The notes: generated from the sequence alone by a model not told the origin. Counted from the first letter of the stretch, positions 8,010 through 18,021 are shown. The stretch is DNA of 64,000 nucleotides from Mucilaginibacter celer (GCF_003576455.2 NZ_CP032869.1:682001-746000), one strand, 5' to 3'. A program made the numbers and translations.

Positions 8010-8171
8010 AAGCAATACTTTTGCCGAGATATGCTCCCGATTGGCTAATTTATGACTTATTCCAGACACTGAGGTCCGGAAGGTCATTTTTGAGCTGCGA
8101 AAGGGGGGCAGCCGGTATTTAATGTAAAAAGAAGAATTAATTGACAGACCCTTTGATCCAAAAACAGAGTT

Positions 8172-8594
8172 ATGAAAGCAGCCGTTAAAATTTCAGTGAT
8201 CTTCGTCATTGTCGTCCACCTGATGTTTTTTTTCTGGAAACCCTGTTATAGATGAACCCTATGGTTTACCAGCCGCTCATTCAATTACTCCATAACCCCG
8301 TCAACCTGGATTACGCCACCCAGGCCCTGGCCCTGAAGAACCTTTTTGTGAACCAGGGTTTTTATAACCTTTTCCTGGCGACGGGGGATCGCGGGCCTGT
8401 ACCTCAGCGGAAAAGGCCGGGAAGCCGCAGGTTACAGCCTGATCCTGCTGCTTTGTTTTGCCGGTACGGGTGCCGGTACCGTGCTGGCCCTGAGTACCAG
8501 GGCTTATATCCTGGCGCTGATCCAGGCCGGGTCGGCCGCTTTTACCTTCTTAAAAGTATGGCCTTATTACAAAAAGGCAGCACTGACTTCCTGA
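8172..8594 (+). pseudogene. DUF1304 membrane protein, broken by two frameshifts and a nonsense codon
   Basis: Read across three frames, this stretch encodes a close relative of the intact DUF1304 protein at 57306. The pieces are an N-terminus MKAAVKISVIFVIVVH, a middle LKNLFVNQGFYNLFLA and an end with AGYSLILLLCFAGTGAG and LALSTRAYILALIQAG. There are three lesions. One T is missing from a T-run near 8228. A TAG replaces the expected Trp codon just before the Met-Asn-Pro at 8252. A frameshift follows the Phe-Leu-Ala codons near 8383. The lesions are independent of each other, so decay rather than a single reading error is likely. The parent was a small four-helix membrane protein of unknown function. 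Confidence 0.85.
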
Positions 8595-8721
8595 AAAGGT
8601 GTATGCGGCGGTGGATTTTTGTCGCGAAGCGTGATACCAGGAAGCCATTGGTGATCCCGTCTTCGGATCACTAAGCTGCAAGCCTGACGTGCTACCATAT
8701 GAAGTATTAAAAACGGTTCAA

Positions 8722-8805
8722 ATGCGAAATAAAGTAAAGAAAATAAAGGAGAGGTTGTTTAAATGTTTATGAATTAGTTGTTTAGGATGTGGCACTTTAA
8801 TGGTG
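8722..8805 (+). promoter_or_regulatory. Sigma-54-like promoter with one upstream site (DUF302 operon)
   Basis: Upstream site ATGC-GAAATAAA-GTAA is at 8722-8737. The element TGGCACT-TTAA-TGGTG is at 8790-8805; its -24 half is perfect and its -12 half has GT for GC. Core to -24 distance is 64 bp. No second site is seen at the usual spacing. Confidence 0.6.
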
Positions 8806-8848
8806 ACTTATCCGAGTAAAATAACATTCACAGTTTAGATCATCTCTT

Positions 8849-9343
8849 ATGGAAAGCGTAAATTCAGTCAGGCATATCGTACTTGAACTCATGTCGACTT
8901 TTGATGAGTTTGTCAACAACCTGGAAAGTGCTGCCGGTAAGTTCGACGAACCGGTATTACTGGAGATCAGCCATGATCCAAAAGGGGCACGGGCCAAAAT
9001 GGAAGCTATGGCCGGCCGTGAAGGCTTAATGATCTTTTCCCGGCTGGACCACGGGCAGCTTTTGAAGCTTTACGGCATAGAAACAAAAGCCTTTGTATAC
9101 GGCATCGGAAACCCTTTGATCGCCGGGTCCATGACCAGGACAAATCCCGCCGCCGGCCTGTATGCACCGGTCAGGGTCATGGTCTATCAGGAAAAAGGTA
9201 AGCCGGTAACCGTGGAATATGATGAGCCTTCCTCTTTTTTCGGGCAATTCGGCAGTGAAATAGGGGCGGTAGGCCTTGCCCTGGACAAAAAACTGTATGA
9301 CCTTATCCTGGCCGCTGACCTGGGGAATACCGATTTCTGTTAA
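8849..9343 (+). CDS. DUF302-family protein
   Basis: A 164-residue cytoplasmic protein with the DUF302 pattern: an N-terminal helix followed by LMIFSRLDHG, a YGIGNPLIAGSM motif, LYAPVRVMVY and VEYDEPSSFF. DUF302 proteins have a small alpha/beta fold and no established function. A tandem paralog follows after 40 bp and a drug antiporter gene after that, all on the same strand. One transcript from the promoter at 8790 is likely. Association with an efflux pump hints at small-molecule binding, but this is inference only. Confidence 0.8.
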   Translation: MESVNSVRHIVLELMSTFDEFVNNLESAAGKFDEPVLLEISHDPKGARAKMEAMAGREGLMIFSRLDHGQLLKLYGIETKAFVYGIGNPLIAGSMTRTNPAAGLYAPVRVMVYQEKGKPVTVEYDEPSSFFGQFGSEIGAVGLALDKKLYDLILAADLGNTDFC

Positions 9344-9383
9344 TTCAGCCACTTAAATAACATTTAGTATAAACAAAACCACC

Positions 9384-9869
9384 ATGGAAAGAACGTTTTC
9401 TGTCACCAAAGTGACCCAAAAAATTGAATCTACTTTCGATAATTTCGTTAAAAACTTCGAAGCCGCCATCGGGCGTTTTATCGCACCTTCTGATGAAGCG
9501 GCAAATGCAGATCCCGAAGGCACCATCGAAGCGATCAAAGCCAAAGCCGGAATGGAGAATATGTACATGTTCCCTACAGGAGATCCCGGACAGGTGCTCC
9601 GGCTGCAGGGTGGTACCTACCGCGTAAAACAATTTGCCTGGGGAAACCCGCTGATGGCCGGCAACCTGATCAAAATGAATATTGGTGTTGCGCTGTATGC
9701 GCCATTCAGGATGATCGTTTTTGAGAACGATGAAAAGGAAGTTTTTGTAGAATACGATAAGCCATCCACTTATTTCAGCCTGTTTGACGAAAAAGTGAAG
9801 ACAGTGGGCCATGGCCTGGATGAAAAGATCGAAAAACTGATCGCTTATTCTGCGCAGGATTTGTCGTAA
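9384..9869 (+). CDS. DUF302-family protein, tandem paralog
   Basis: A 161-residue paralog of the preceding gene, with WGNPLMAGNL, LYAPFRMIVF and VEYDKPSTYF at corresponding places. The N-terminal part differs: the aspartate-histidine loop of the first copy is MFPTGDPGQ here, so the two are probably not redundant. An ACCACC stretch precedes the ATG, with no clear Shine-Dalgarno sequence. It lies between the first copy and the MFS gene in the putative operon. Confidence 0.8.
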   Translation: MERTFSVTKVTQKIESTFDNFVKNFEAAIGRFIAPSDEAANADPEGTIEAIKAKAGMENMYMFPTGDPGQVLRLQGGTYRVKQFAWGNPLMAGNLIKMNIGVALYAPFRMIVFENDEKEVFVEYDKPSTYFSLFDEKVKTVGHGLDEKIEKLIAYSAQDLS

Positions 9870-9945
9870 ATACTAGCTCATACCGGGTGTGGTCGGATGC
9901 TGAACCTGTTCGATCATTCCCGGCCAATGGGCCAAATCAAGTAAT

Positions 9946-11364
9946 ATGCCAGAAAGTAAATCCCGTTGGATCGCGTTGCTGATCGTGCTTTTCGCTCCCC
10001 TATTGTCTGTAATTGATGTTTTTATCATCAACATAGCCATTCCCGCAATCCGGAAGGGTGTTCATGCGACGGAAGCGGAAGTGCAGCTGGTCATCGCCAG
10101 CTACCTGCTCGGCTATGCCGCTTTTCTGATCACAGGAGGGCGTCTCGGCGACCATTTCGGCAGGAAACGGATTTTTTTAACCGGGATGCTTTTGTTTACA
10201 GCGACGTCCTGCTGGTGCGGGTTATCCGGTTCTGCGCTGGAACTGAATATCGCCCGCTTTTTCCAGGGTGTCAGCGCGGCGCTTATGGTGCCGCAGACCT
10301 TGTCCTATATCCAGTTGTTGTTCCAGAACCCTGAAGACAGGGCAAAGGCAGTGGGTTGGTTTGGATTTACGCTGGGTGTCGCCAGCATTGCGGGGCAGTT
10401 TCTCGGCGGTTTTCTCACCTGGTTTCATTTCTTTATCCCGGGCTGGCGGCTGATATTTTTTATTAACCTGCCGCTTGGGATCATCTCCCTGGCCGGGGCG
10501 TTCAGATATCTGAAGGAAACCGGCGTAAACGCATCCAGCAAATTTGATATCCCGGGTGTTGTGCTGCTTACCGTTTCCCTGTTCTGCCTGATCATCCCGT
10601 TAATCCTTGGCCGCGAATACGGCTGGCCCTGGTGGAGCTGGGCCATATTGTTAAGCTCAGCATTGTTGTTCTTTCTTTTTTTTAAAAATCAGGACCGCAA
10701 ACGTCTTCGCGGCGGTGCTCCGCTGATCAATACGGACCTGTTAAAGTTCAGGGATTTCAACATCGGTTTGCTTTGTGTTTTTTGCCTTTTCGTCTTTCAT
10801 AATACCTATCTGCTGATCAGTACATTGCTGTTTCAGAACGGATTTCAGTATAATCCCTTTATTGCCGGGAAATTATTTGTGATCTTCGGCATAGGCAGCA
10901 CCATCTCTTCCCTGTACTCCGGAAAGCTGATCGGAAGGTATGGAAAAAAGGTCGTACTGGCCGGCGTGTTCTTTTTATTTGTATCGATCGGGGCCCAGCT
11001 CTTTTTCTTTTCATCTGATCATTATTCACAGCCTTTCATCGCCCTGATGCTTTTTATCCATGGCGCCGGGATGGGCGTTGCTATTCCTTCAACATTAAAT
11101 GTAACTTTGAAGAGCGTTCCTGCTGAATTTGCGGGGGCCGCATCTGGCTTATACTCAACGTTTCAGCAAACGTCATCAGCGCTCGGGGTTTCCGTGATCG
11201 GGGGAGTCTTCTTCAGTGTCCTGGGGAAATATGCAGACAGGCTGCATTACGAACAGGCGTTTAAAGCGGCCGGGCTTTGCGAACTGCTTACGCTCCTGAT
11301 CCTGTCCGTTCTGTTGTTGATCATGCCGGATAGCCCTGGTGCAGCAGTGCATATCGGAGAATAA
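9946..11364 (+). CDS. MFS drug:H+ antiporter, DHA2 (14-TMS) type
   Basis: A 472-residue inner-membrane protein of the EmrB/QacA group. The loop 2-3 motif A is present as GRLGDHFGRKR (residues 65-75), and motif C lies in the stretch around GVASIAGQFLGGFL. It opens with the hydrophobic helix APLLSVIDVFIINIAIPAI typical of this family. About 14 hydrophobic segments can be counted. It exports hydrophobic toxicants using the proton gradient. It is nearly identical in layout to the MFS protein at 61901, and both are downstream of sigma-54-like promoters. It ends in front of a hairpin terminator. Confidence 0.9.
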   Translation: MPESKSRWIALLIVLFAPLLSVIDVFIINIAIPAIRKGVHATEAEVQLVIASYLLGYAAFLITGGRLGDHFGRKRIFLTGMLLFTATSCWCGLSGSALELNIARFFQGVSAALMVPQTLSYIQLLFQNPEDRAKAVGWFGFTLGVASIAGQFLGGFLTWFHFFIPGWRLIFFINLPLGIISLAGAFRYLKETGVNASSKFDIPGVVLLTVSLFCLIIPLILGREYGWPWWSWAILLSSALLFFLFFKNQDRKRLRGGAPLINTDLLKFRDFNIGLLCVFCLFVFHNTYLLISTLLFQNGFQYNPFIAGKLFVIFGIGSTISSLYSGKLIGRYGKKVVLAGVFFLFVSIGAQLFFFSSDHYSQPFIALMLFIHGAGMGVAIPSTLNVTLKSVPAEFAGAASGLYSTFQQTSSALGVSVIGGVFFSVLGKYADRLHYEQAFKAAGLCELLTLLILSVLLLIMPDSPGAAVHIGE

Positions 11365-11415
11365 TAGTGTTACTGATTTTGCTTACGTTCCGGGATGCAT
11401 ATCATAACCGGTACA

Positions 11416-11450
11416 TGACACGTTTGCAGCGTGTCAGTGATTTAATTTTA
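11416..11450 (+). terminator. Intrinsic terminator after MFS gene
   Basis: A TGACACG/CGTGTCA stem (11416-11422 with 11430-11436, 7-nt loop) is followed by GTGATTTAATTTTA. It separates the MFS operon from the regulator gene starting at 11523. Confidence 0.6.
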
Positions 11451-11522
11451 TGGATATTTGAGGTATATTTTTAGTATCTTAAACAAGTATCCCAAGCGGG
11501 AACCGTATTTAAATCCGCATGA

Positions 11523-13463
11523 ATGAAAGAGAGTATATTGATTGTCGAAGACCAGTTTATAGAAGCAAATGACCTGCGTTCTACGCTGGAAATGGAGGGC
11601 TACCTGGTTTGCGGGATCGCCAGGTCCGTCGCACGCGCGCTGGAACTCATCAGAAGCAAGGCTCCTGACATCGTTATTATTGATATTCTTCTACAGGGCG
11701 CGCCGACCGGTATAGATCTGGCCAAACAACTGATGTCACAGAATATGCCTTTTATCTATCTTTCGGCTAATTCCAATAATTCAACCTTCAACGAAGCAAA
11801 AAAAACGCAGCCCGACGGTTTCCTGGTTAAGCCCTTCCGGAAAAAGGATGTCCTGATCGCCCTGGAGATCGCAACCTACAGATCCAGGTATAAAAGAGAG
11901 CTGCTCCAGCGTCACGCGACCTGGCTTAACGGTTTGCTTTCAGAAGTTTATGAAAAGGAAGTCCCTGCGGAGGAAAAACTGAAACTGATGTTGAAAGCAT
12001 TTCAGCCGCTGATCCCGTTCGAACTTTTATTGGTAGATCTTAATTCACTCTCGGAGCCTTTACTGGGTTTTAAACGGGTCAGCTTCGACGAGTATGAGGC
12101 TATCGACCTTCACGGTTCCAGTCCGCTTGCCGGTTCGGTCAGGGATATGAATGAATTCAGGCAGCCTTACCTGACAGGACAGCAGATCTACTACCGTAAC
12201 GGTGAAGACTTCCTGGAAAGAAGCAGGAACGGTAAGATCATTAATCAGATCGTAAGTGACTTTGACATTAAATCAGAACTGACCGTCAGGATGCCTGGTA
12301 TCAGGGATACTGCCGGCGGAGTTTGTTTTTACAGTTCCCTTGCGGACAGTTTCAGTAACGAACATGCAAAACTGATCATTAGTGTGCTACCGGAACTGAC
12401 GTTGCTTGTCGGGCAGATACAGGAATTCTTCTTAAAAACAAAACCCAAAGTACGGCCCTCGGTAAAAGATGACCTGTCCGTTTTGAAGCAGTTAACCTCC
12501 AGGATAGTAGGCAAAAGCCCCAAACTGCTTTTTGCGCTCGACCAGGCGGTGCAGGTTGCCCAGCACGATACCTCCGTCCTTGTACTGGGAGAAACAGGTG
12601 CGGGCAAAGAGGGCATCGTGAATATTATTCATCATTTATCACCGAGGAAAAATAAACCCTTCGTTAAAATCAATTGCGCTGCTATCCAGGAAACCCTGGT
12701 AGAATCCGAATTGTTCGGTCACGAAAAAGGGGCCTTTACAGGTGCATTTGAAAGACGGATCGGAAAGTTTGAACAGGCCCAGGGGGGAACCATTTTTCTC
12801 GACGAGATCGGCGAACTCCCGTTGGATATTCAGTCCAAGCTTTTAAGGGTTATACAGGAAAAGGAGATTGAGCGTTTGGGTGGGCACCAGACGATCAAAA
12901 CAGATGTCAGGATCGTCGCGGCAACCAACCGCAACCTGGATAAAGAGGTGGCGCTGGGCTTTTTCCGGATAGACCTCTATTACCGGCTGAACGTATTCCC
13001 GATTATGGTCCCTGCATTGCGGGAACGTAAAGAGGATATTCCGGCGCTGGCCGAATTTTTTTTGAAGGAACAGGCGAAATTGTCCGGCCAGCCGGAAAAG
13101 AAACTGGACCCCGTAATGATGGCAAAGTTTGTGGAATATTCCTGGCCGGGGAATATCAGGGAATTGAAACATCTGATCGAACGGTTTGCGATCATGTCAA
13201 AGGGAACGGTCATCTCCAGGCTGGAAATACCCGTAATAAAGGAGGGCACGGCGACAGTAATTGTTTCAGCTCCGGCAAAAGAATTTCAAAGCATTGACGA
13301 GATTGAAAAAACACATATCATGGCGGCTATAAAAAATTGCAAAGGAAAAATTGCCGGCGCGGGCGGGGCCGCGGAGGTCTTAAAGATTCCGGTGACGACT
13401 TTGCGTTATAAAATGAAAAAACTGGGAATCGGATGGCACTACTTTCATGATGATCCCCAATAA
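11523..13463 (+). CDS. Sigma-54 enhancer-binding response regulator (REC-GAF-like-AAA+-Fis HTH)
   Basis: A 646-residue regulator. The receiver domain (1-120) is complete: acidic pocket Glu9/Asp10, phospho-acceptor Asp54, Ser81 and Lys103. A GAF-like sensory or linker region spans about 130-310. The AAA+ domain (about 325-565) has Walker A GETGAGKE (356-363), the sigma-54 contact loop GAFTGA (403-408) and Walker B with Asp427/Glu428. Arginine-finger residues lie in the [12 protein letters not shown] stretch. A Fis-type helix-turn-helix (about 603-636, [18 protein letters not shown]) ends the protein. It should hydrolyse ATP to open sigma-54 promoters when phosphorylated. The kinase gene starts 44 bp downstream and is the likely partner. 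It is the only one of the four with the canonical GAFTGA loop and an intact receiver. Confidence 0.92.
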   Translation: MKESILIVEDQFIEANDLRSTLEMEGYLVCGIARSVARALELIRSKAPDIVIIDILLQGAPTGIDLAKQLMSQNMPFIYLSANSNNSTFNEAKKTQPDGFLVKPFRKKDVLIALEIATYRSRYKRELLQRHATWLNGLLSEVYEKEVPAEEKLKLMLKAFQPLIPFELLLVDLNSLSEPLLGFKRVSFDEYEAIDLHGSSPLAGSVRDMNEFRQPYLTGQQIYYRNGEDFLERSRNGKIINQIVSDFDIKSELTVRMPGIRDTAGGVCFYSSLADSFSNEHAKLIISVLPELTLLVGQIQEFFLKTKPKVRPSVKDDLSVLKQLTSRIVGKSPKLLFALDQAVQVAQHDTSVLVLGETGAGKEGIVNIIHHLSPRKNKPFVKINCAAIQETLVESELFGHEKGAFTGAFERRIGKFEQAQGGTIFLDEIGELPLDIQSKLLRVIQEKEIERLGGHQTIKTDVRIVAATNRNLDKEVALGFFRIDLYYRLNVFPIMVPALRERKEDIPALAEFFLKEQAKLSGQPEKKLDPVMMAKFVEYSWPGNIRELKHLIERFAIMSKGTVISRLEIPVIKEGTATVIVSAPAKEFQSIDEIEKTHIMAAIKNCKGKIAGAGGAAEVLKIPVTTLRYKMKKLGIGWHYFHDDPQ

Positions 13464-13507
13464 GCAAAAAATAACCAAGTAAATTTATTCACCTAAATCA
13501 GGCATTT

Positions 13508-16012
13508 ATGCAATGGGTTGATAACCGGCTTTTATCGGGTCTAACAGGATATAGCCTGTGCCGAATTGGCTTATCCGGGCTTTTTCTATTAGCTTCTTTG
13601 TTTGCCAGGGCGCAATATCGAGGTACCCCCGCGGCGCTGAATGCTGCCCGGATCCAGCTTTGTTCCGGTTTACTGACCGTGGCTAAAGATGCGGGGGTTG
13701 ATCTGGACAGTACCCTGGTACTGGCCAGTCATGCGAGCCGGATCAGCCGGGTTCCGGTCATTATGGAAGATATGACCGGTGATTACGCGGCGGAAAGCCT
13801 GACGTGGATGGATAAAGGACAGCAAAAGGTTTTCGAGCAACGCATCGCAGGTGAAAAAGGAGAAGCACACGCGAAAGACATGCTTGCCCTGGGCGCTTAC
13901 CTGGCGTTCAGCCCGGGTTTGAGCACTGTCCGGAATGATCAGGCCATTAATGTGCTGAATCAGGCGTTGAGAGAACTGGCGGCGTGTAAGCTGAGTCGCC
14001 TGTATGCGCAGGGGCTTATCTTAAAAGGTAAGTGCCTGATCAAAAAAGTGGATACGCTGGCTGGCGTACCATGCTTTGATATCATCAAAAGCGATCCGCG
14101 GTTCAGAAACGATAAAAGGCTGATGGCAAAAGCGCTGACCTACGAAGGTACGTATTATCCTTACCTGCCTTCTACGTCCCCGTTAAGGATCAAGTTTTTA
14201 CAGGCGGCTGTGAAAATTTATCAGGAACTTAAGGATGAGATAAGCCAGGTGAACGTGCTTCAGAACATCGCTTATCTGAGTTTCGCGGCCGGTAAACCTG
14301 ACCGGACGCTGGCAGCGGTTCAGCAGACTTTGGCTATTCAACATGAAATTAAATTTCCTTACACCCATTATTCAACCGATCTGCTATGTTTTCTTGCCTT
14401 TATCCGCGGAGATTATCCCAGGGCACTTTCTATAGCCGTCGAGTCCGTCAGGACCGCAGAAATGACTAAAGATAGTATAGGCCTGGCTTATTTCTACCTG
14501 CGGGTATCTGACGCCTATTGGGCAGCTGATGGCCACAGCGCTGAAAGTAACCTCTGGGCAAATAAAGCGTTACGGGGATTTATGAAATACGGCGGTGACG
14601 CCAGTCTTTACAGGGTTCTTGGTAACATGGATTTGGTACATTACAGCTACGGAAGCAGTAAAAAGCTGCTCCGGCTGTTAAATGGGATGATGAAAAGCTA
14701 TCCACCGAGGAATACCATACAGCGACAGGACCTTTACAGCGTTTTTGGTTCCTGTTACGAAGAGATCGGTGATTTCAGAAATGCCGAAAAGTACTATCTG
14801 AGCGCAGTAGCGCTTGCCGATAGTAACGATTTTTCGACAGCGAACCGTTTCCGAGGGTATGTATACATCTCTATTGGTAATTTTTATATTCATAGGAAAA
14901 ATTATTCCAGGGCCAGATCTTATTTTATCAGTTACCTGACAGGGAAACCAGGAAGGGGCGCTGAGTGGGCTTACCGGCTTGATGCCTATCATTCACTGTT
15001 TCGGATCGATTCAGCACAAGGCAAATTCGATGCCATGAAAAATTTGTATCAGTTTTTCAGATTGCGTGACAGCATATATACGGGTCAGAAAAATAAAGCA
15101 TTTGAAGAATTAAATGTGAGGTATCATACATTGCAGAAGCAGAAAGACCTCGACATGTACCGGTCGAAAAGTCTGCTTCAGCAACAGGAGGCCAGGGCTT
15201 CCCGACGGAACATGTATATCGGCTTTGCCGCTCTTTTGATCGTTATATTATTTATACTGGCGCGCTTTATCAGCAAGCAGAAAAGCAACCGCCTCTTAAG
15301 TCTTCAGAAAGAAGAGATCGACAAAAAAAACCATCTGCTGGAAACTATCGTTCGGGAAAAAGATGAGCTGCTGGTCTCTAAAGAATGGCTGCTTAAGGAG
15401 GTGCACCACCGGGTAAAAAATAATTTGCAGCTGGTAATGAGCCTTTTAAATTCGCAGACCAATTACCTGAAGGACGAGGCGGCGATGAAGGCGGTGCTGG
15501 AAAGCAGGCACCGGGTGCTGGCCATGTCCCTGATCCATCAGACCTTATACAGTTCTGAAAATGTTTCAAGCATCGAGATGGGCAATTATATCCGGACGGT
15601 CGTTGAGCAGTTGCAGGAAAGTTATGAGACAAGGGGACATATTTATATCGAGTTGCAGATCGAGCAATTGCGCCTCGACGTCAGCCTGGCTGTCCCGGTT
15701 GGCCTGATATTGAACGAGTTGGTTACGAACGCGATAAAGCATGCTTTCGAACTCAGGGACGCCAACCGGATTGTAGTATCCTTTTTTAAGTCGGCCGAGG
15801 AGGAGATCACGCTGATCGTTGCAGATAACGGGAAAGGCATCCCCGGTGACCTGGACACCTCAACCACAGGCTCATTCGGAATAACGCTGATCAATGGTCT
15901 CACCGAAGATTTAAACGGGAACTTTTCACTGGAGAATCTTGCTGGAACAACTGCTACACTGGTATTTCGATATGAAGATGTATTCAGCAGGGCGTCGTTA
16001 TCGGAACTTTAA
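13508..16012 (+). CDS. TPR-containing HisKA_2 sensor histidine kinase
   Basis: An 834-residue membrane kinase. An N-terminal signal or anchor helix (about 20-36) is followed by a roughly 500-residue periplasmic-like array of TPR helices. A transmembrane helix (about 572-592) and a coiled coil lead to a HisKA_2 dimerisation domain with phospho-acceptor motif HHRVKNNLQ (His633/His634). The HATPase domain has N-box LNELVTNAIKHAF and G1 DNGKGIP. All catalytic motifs are intact. It is the probable cognate kinase of the regulator at 11523. The TPR region is also shared with the degenerate kinase at 47458 (for example YYPYLPSTSPLRIKFL against YTPFLPSTSGMRIIFL), so they are close paralogs. Confidence 0.92.
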   Translation: MQWVDNRLLSGLTGYSLCRIGLSGLFLLASLFARAQYRGTPAALNAARIQLCSGLLTVAKDAGVDLDSTLVLASHASRISRVPVIMEDMTGDYAAESLTWMDKGQQKVFEQRIAGEKGEAHAKDMLALGAYLAFSPGLSTVRNDQAINVLNQALRELAACKLSRLYAQGLILKGKCLIKKVDTLAGVPCFDIIKSDPRFRNDKRLMAKALTYEGTYYPYLPSTSPLRIKFLQAAVKIYQELKDEISQVNVLQNIAYLSFAAGKPDRTLAAVQQTLAIQHEIKFPYTHYSTDLLCFLAFIRGDYPRALSIAVESVRTAEMTKDSIGLAYFYLRVSDAYWAADGHSAESNLWANKALRGFMKYGGDASLYRVLGNMDLVHYSYGSSKKLLRLLNGMMKSYPPRNTIQRQDLYSVFGSCYEEIGDFRNAEKYYLSAVALADSNDFSTANRFRGYVYISIGNFYIHRKNYSRARSYFISYLTGKPGRGAEWAYRLDAYHSLFRIDSAQGKFDAMKNLYQFFRLRDSIYTGQKNKAFEELNVRYHTLQKQKDLDMYRSKSLLQQQEARASRRNMYIGFAALLIVILFILARFISKQKSNRLLSLQKEEIDKKNHLLETIVREKDELLVSKEWLLKEVHHRVKNNLQLVMSLLNSQTNYLKDEAAMKAVLESRHRVLAMSLIHQTLYSSENVSSIEMGNYIRTVVEQLQESYETRGHIYIELQIEQLRLDVSLAVPVGLILNELVTNAIKHAFELRDANRIVVSFFKSAEEEITLIVADNGKGIPGDLDTSTTGSFGITLINGLTEDLNGNFSLENLAGTTATLVFRYEDVFSRASLSEL

Positions 16013-16047
16013 AAGAGGAGGGGGATATGAATTCCCCCTCTTCTTTT
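16013..16047. terminator. Bidirectional terminator between convergent genes
   Basis: AGGGGGA/TCCCCCT with flanking purine/pyrimidine extensions forms a long stem around ATATGAAT and ends in TTCTTTT. It lies between the kinase stop and the convergent NmrA stop at 16049. Confidence 0.75.
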
Positions 16048-16048
16048 A

Positions 16049-16921
16049 TCAGTTAAACAGGTTTATGTTCTGCCTGATATAATCCCTGATCGAGAGCGGC
16101 TTTCTGCCGGTGATTTTTTCAATATTGTCATTCATCCCATTTGAAAAGCCCTCGTTGAAGTCTTTCGTTATGCCTTCAGCATGCTGGATAAAATAAGGTG
16201 TGAACTGATTGGCTTTTAAAACTTCGCCAAACGACCCGGCATCCATCGGAACATAACTGATGGTCTTGCCCAATTCTTCCGAAAGGATTTGACTAACTTC
16301 CAATTGCGTAAGTTCCTCCGGACCGTAAAGTTCATAGGTTTGTCCTAAGTGCCCTTCAGGTTGCGCTATCACGGTGGAAATAACGCGGCCGGTGTCTTCC
16401 CCGGCAACCATCGCGTATCTCGCTTCCGTAAAGGGTGTAAGTAAACGGTTGTTGTGTTTGATCTCCGCAGAAAAATACTGCAACCATTCGGCGAAGAGTG
16501 TAGGACGCAGGTGAGTCACCGGAATGCCACTGTAGTCGAACAGTCTTTCCGAAATCCAATGGTTCTGGGCACCATGACTGGGCGACTCCCGGCGGGATGT
16601 CCGCTGGGACATATTGACGATATGTCCAACTTTTGCTTCAATGGCGGCCTGAATGAAGTAAGCGGTCGCATCCAGGATGCCGGGTACCTGGATCGGGTAC
16701 ACAAAATAGGCCGATGTGATGCCTTGCAATGCCTGGGTCATCGCATCCAGGTCGGTCAGGTCCCCCTCGACGATCTCCGCGCCAAGGTTTTTCAGTTGAT
16801 CCGAGCGTTCATCCTGTTTGTGTACTAAAGCACGGACAGGAATTTGCTGTGCAAGTAAATTCGCAGTCGCATTTTTACCGGTAGCACCGGTAGCGCCGGT
16901 TATTAAAACTTTCTTTTCCAT
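16049..16921 (-). CDS. NmrA-like atypical SDR
   Basis: A 290-residue paralog with GATGATG at residues 9-15, VRALVHKQDER, VEGDLTD and SHGAQNHWISER. It starts 26 bp downstream of the signal-peptide hydrolase gene on the same strand, so both are expected on one transcript from the sigma-54-like promoter at 17810-17825. Pairing of an NmrA protein with an alpha/beta hydrolase recurs at 34550/35790, which suggests the two protein types act on a common class of compounds (inference). Confidence 0.9.
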   Translation of the reverse strand: MEKKVLITGATGATGKNATANLLAQQIPVRALVHKQDERSDQLKNLGAEIVEGDLTDLDAMTQALQGITSAYFVYPIQVPGILDATAYFIQAAIEAKVGHIVNMSQRTSRRESPSHGAQNHWISERLFDYSGIPVTHLRPTLFAEWLQYFSAEIKHNNRLLTPFTEARYAMVAGEDTGRVISTVIAQPEGHLGQTYELYGPEELTQLEVSQILSEELGKTISYVPMDAGSFGEVLKANQFTPYFIQHAEGITKDFNEGFSNGMNDNIEKITGRKPLSIRDYIRQNINLFN

Positions 16922-16947
16922 TACTTAAATTTTAAAGTGTTGTATAA

Positions 16948-17760
16948 TTACTGAGCGATTTTAAGAAGCAGGCCGGTCAGTTTGTCGGGCATGGATAAGA
17001 ATGGCGTGTGGCTGCTGTCGAGGGAATAGGTTTCACTCAGGCCGTTCGCGCTGACCATTTGTTTCTGCACATCGATGCTGATCACGTGATCCTGGAGGGT
17101 ATGTATATATGCTTTTTTCACTTTGCCAAAATTGTCGGCGGTTAGTACGGCAGAATTGGTAAAAGGAATTGCGGGCTCTGGTTTGTAGTTTTTCATGACC
17201 AGCGCCTGAGTTGCCGGTGATGAATCCGCACAGAAAATATTGATGATGTTTTCATGTTTGACATCCAGTGTTAGCTTGTCAGCGGAGGGGATCAATGAAG
17301 GGCCGAGCAATGACTTGGCATCTGTCGATGCGATAGCCAGCAGTGATTGCCCGTTAGCGGGTAAATAGGCGCCCACATAGATCAGTTTTTCGATTTTATC
17401 GGGATTTGCCTCTGCTACGACCGATATGATCATGCCGGCAAGACTGTGCCCTACCAGGATTACCTTACCTTCGGCACTGTTAACGGCCTCAGCAACTTTG
17501 TTTTTGTATACGTCAAGGCTGAGATTCTGTGGGGCCGTTGTATCGCTGCCATGCCCGGGAAGCTCAACGACAATGACTTTAGCGCCGGCTTTCTTCAGTG
17601 ATTTGGTAACGTTTTCCCATGCATAAGGTGCCATCCAGGCGCCATGAACAAGCACGAATGTTTTGTTTGTTTTTGTTTTCAGGGGGAGGGTCTTTTTGGC
17701 TGCAGAAGCACCAAAGATTACTGAAATAGTTAACAGTAAGATTAAAGCTGTAGTTTTCAT
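16948..17760 (-). CDS. Exported alpha/beta hydrolase (EstA/salicylate-esterase-like)
   Basis: A 270-residue protein with a signal peptide (hydrophobic 4-20, Ala-Ala at the end). The hydrolase opens with FVLVHGAWMAPYAW, the oxyanion strand typical of plant-esterase-like and pyrethroid-hydrolase-like enzymes. The nucleophile is Ser106 in GHSLAG and the base His lies in SSHTPFL near the end. It probably acts in the periplasm on esters. A lipoprotein paralog is at 35790. Both are preceded by sigma-54-like promoters. Confidence 0.88.
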   Translation of the reverse strand: MKTTALILLLTISVIFGASAAKKTLPLKTKTNKTFVLVHGAWMAPYAWENVTKSLKKAGAKVIVVELPGHGSDTTAPQNLSLDVYKNKVAEAVNSAEGKVILVGHSLAGMIISVVAEANPDKIEKLIYVGAYLPANGQSLLAIASTDAKSLLGPSLIPSADKLTLDVKHENIINIFCADSSPATQALVMKNYKPEPAIPFTNSAVLTADNFGKVKKAYIHTLQDHVISIDVQKQMVSANGLSETYSLDSSHTPFLSMPDKLTGLLLKIAQ

Positions 17761-17809
17761 TTTAAATCAATTTTAACGGCGGTTTGTCTGAATGCCGTGT
17801 ATTGGATTG

Positions 17810-17924
17810 GGCTATTTTGATGCCATTGGTTAAGTTGTTGATAGTTAGATCTTTGTGTTTTATTGTGATAGGTGTTGATTACGATATATCATATTTGTGC
17901 AAATGAAGCAATGATATCCCGTAC
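17810..17924 (-). promoter_or_regulatory. Sigma-54-like promoter with paired upstream sites (hydrolase-NmrA operon)
   Basis: TGGCATC-AAAA-TAGCC reads from 17825 to 17810 on the minus strand, with GG and GC correctly spaced. Cores lie at 17883-17890 (GATATATC, 65 bp away) and 17913-17920 (weaker), separated by 22 bp. Confidence 0.7.
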
Positions 17925-18005
17925 CAGATGGGCCTGCAGGCTCATCCTGACTATGACACATAATCACAGGATCGAATAACAGGAAGGACAGCTCTCCAAG
18001 GAAAA

Positions 18006-18021
18006 TTACGATATATCAATA
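18006..18021. promoter_or_regulatory. Extra copy of the TTAC-N8-GTAA-type site
   Basis: TTAC-GATATATC-AATA lies in the middle of the divergent region. It is not at the standard distance from either promoter: about 155 bp from the -24 of the gene at 18274 and about 190 bp from that of the hydrolase. It may be a shared distant enhancer site. Confidence 0.4.
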
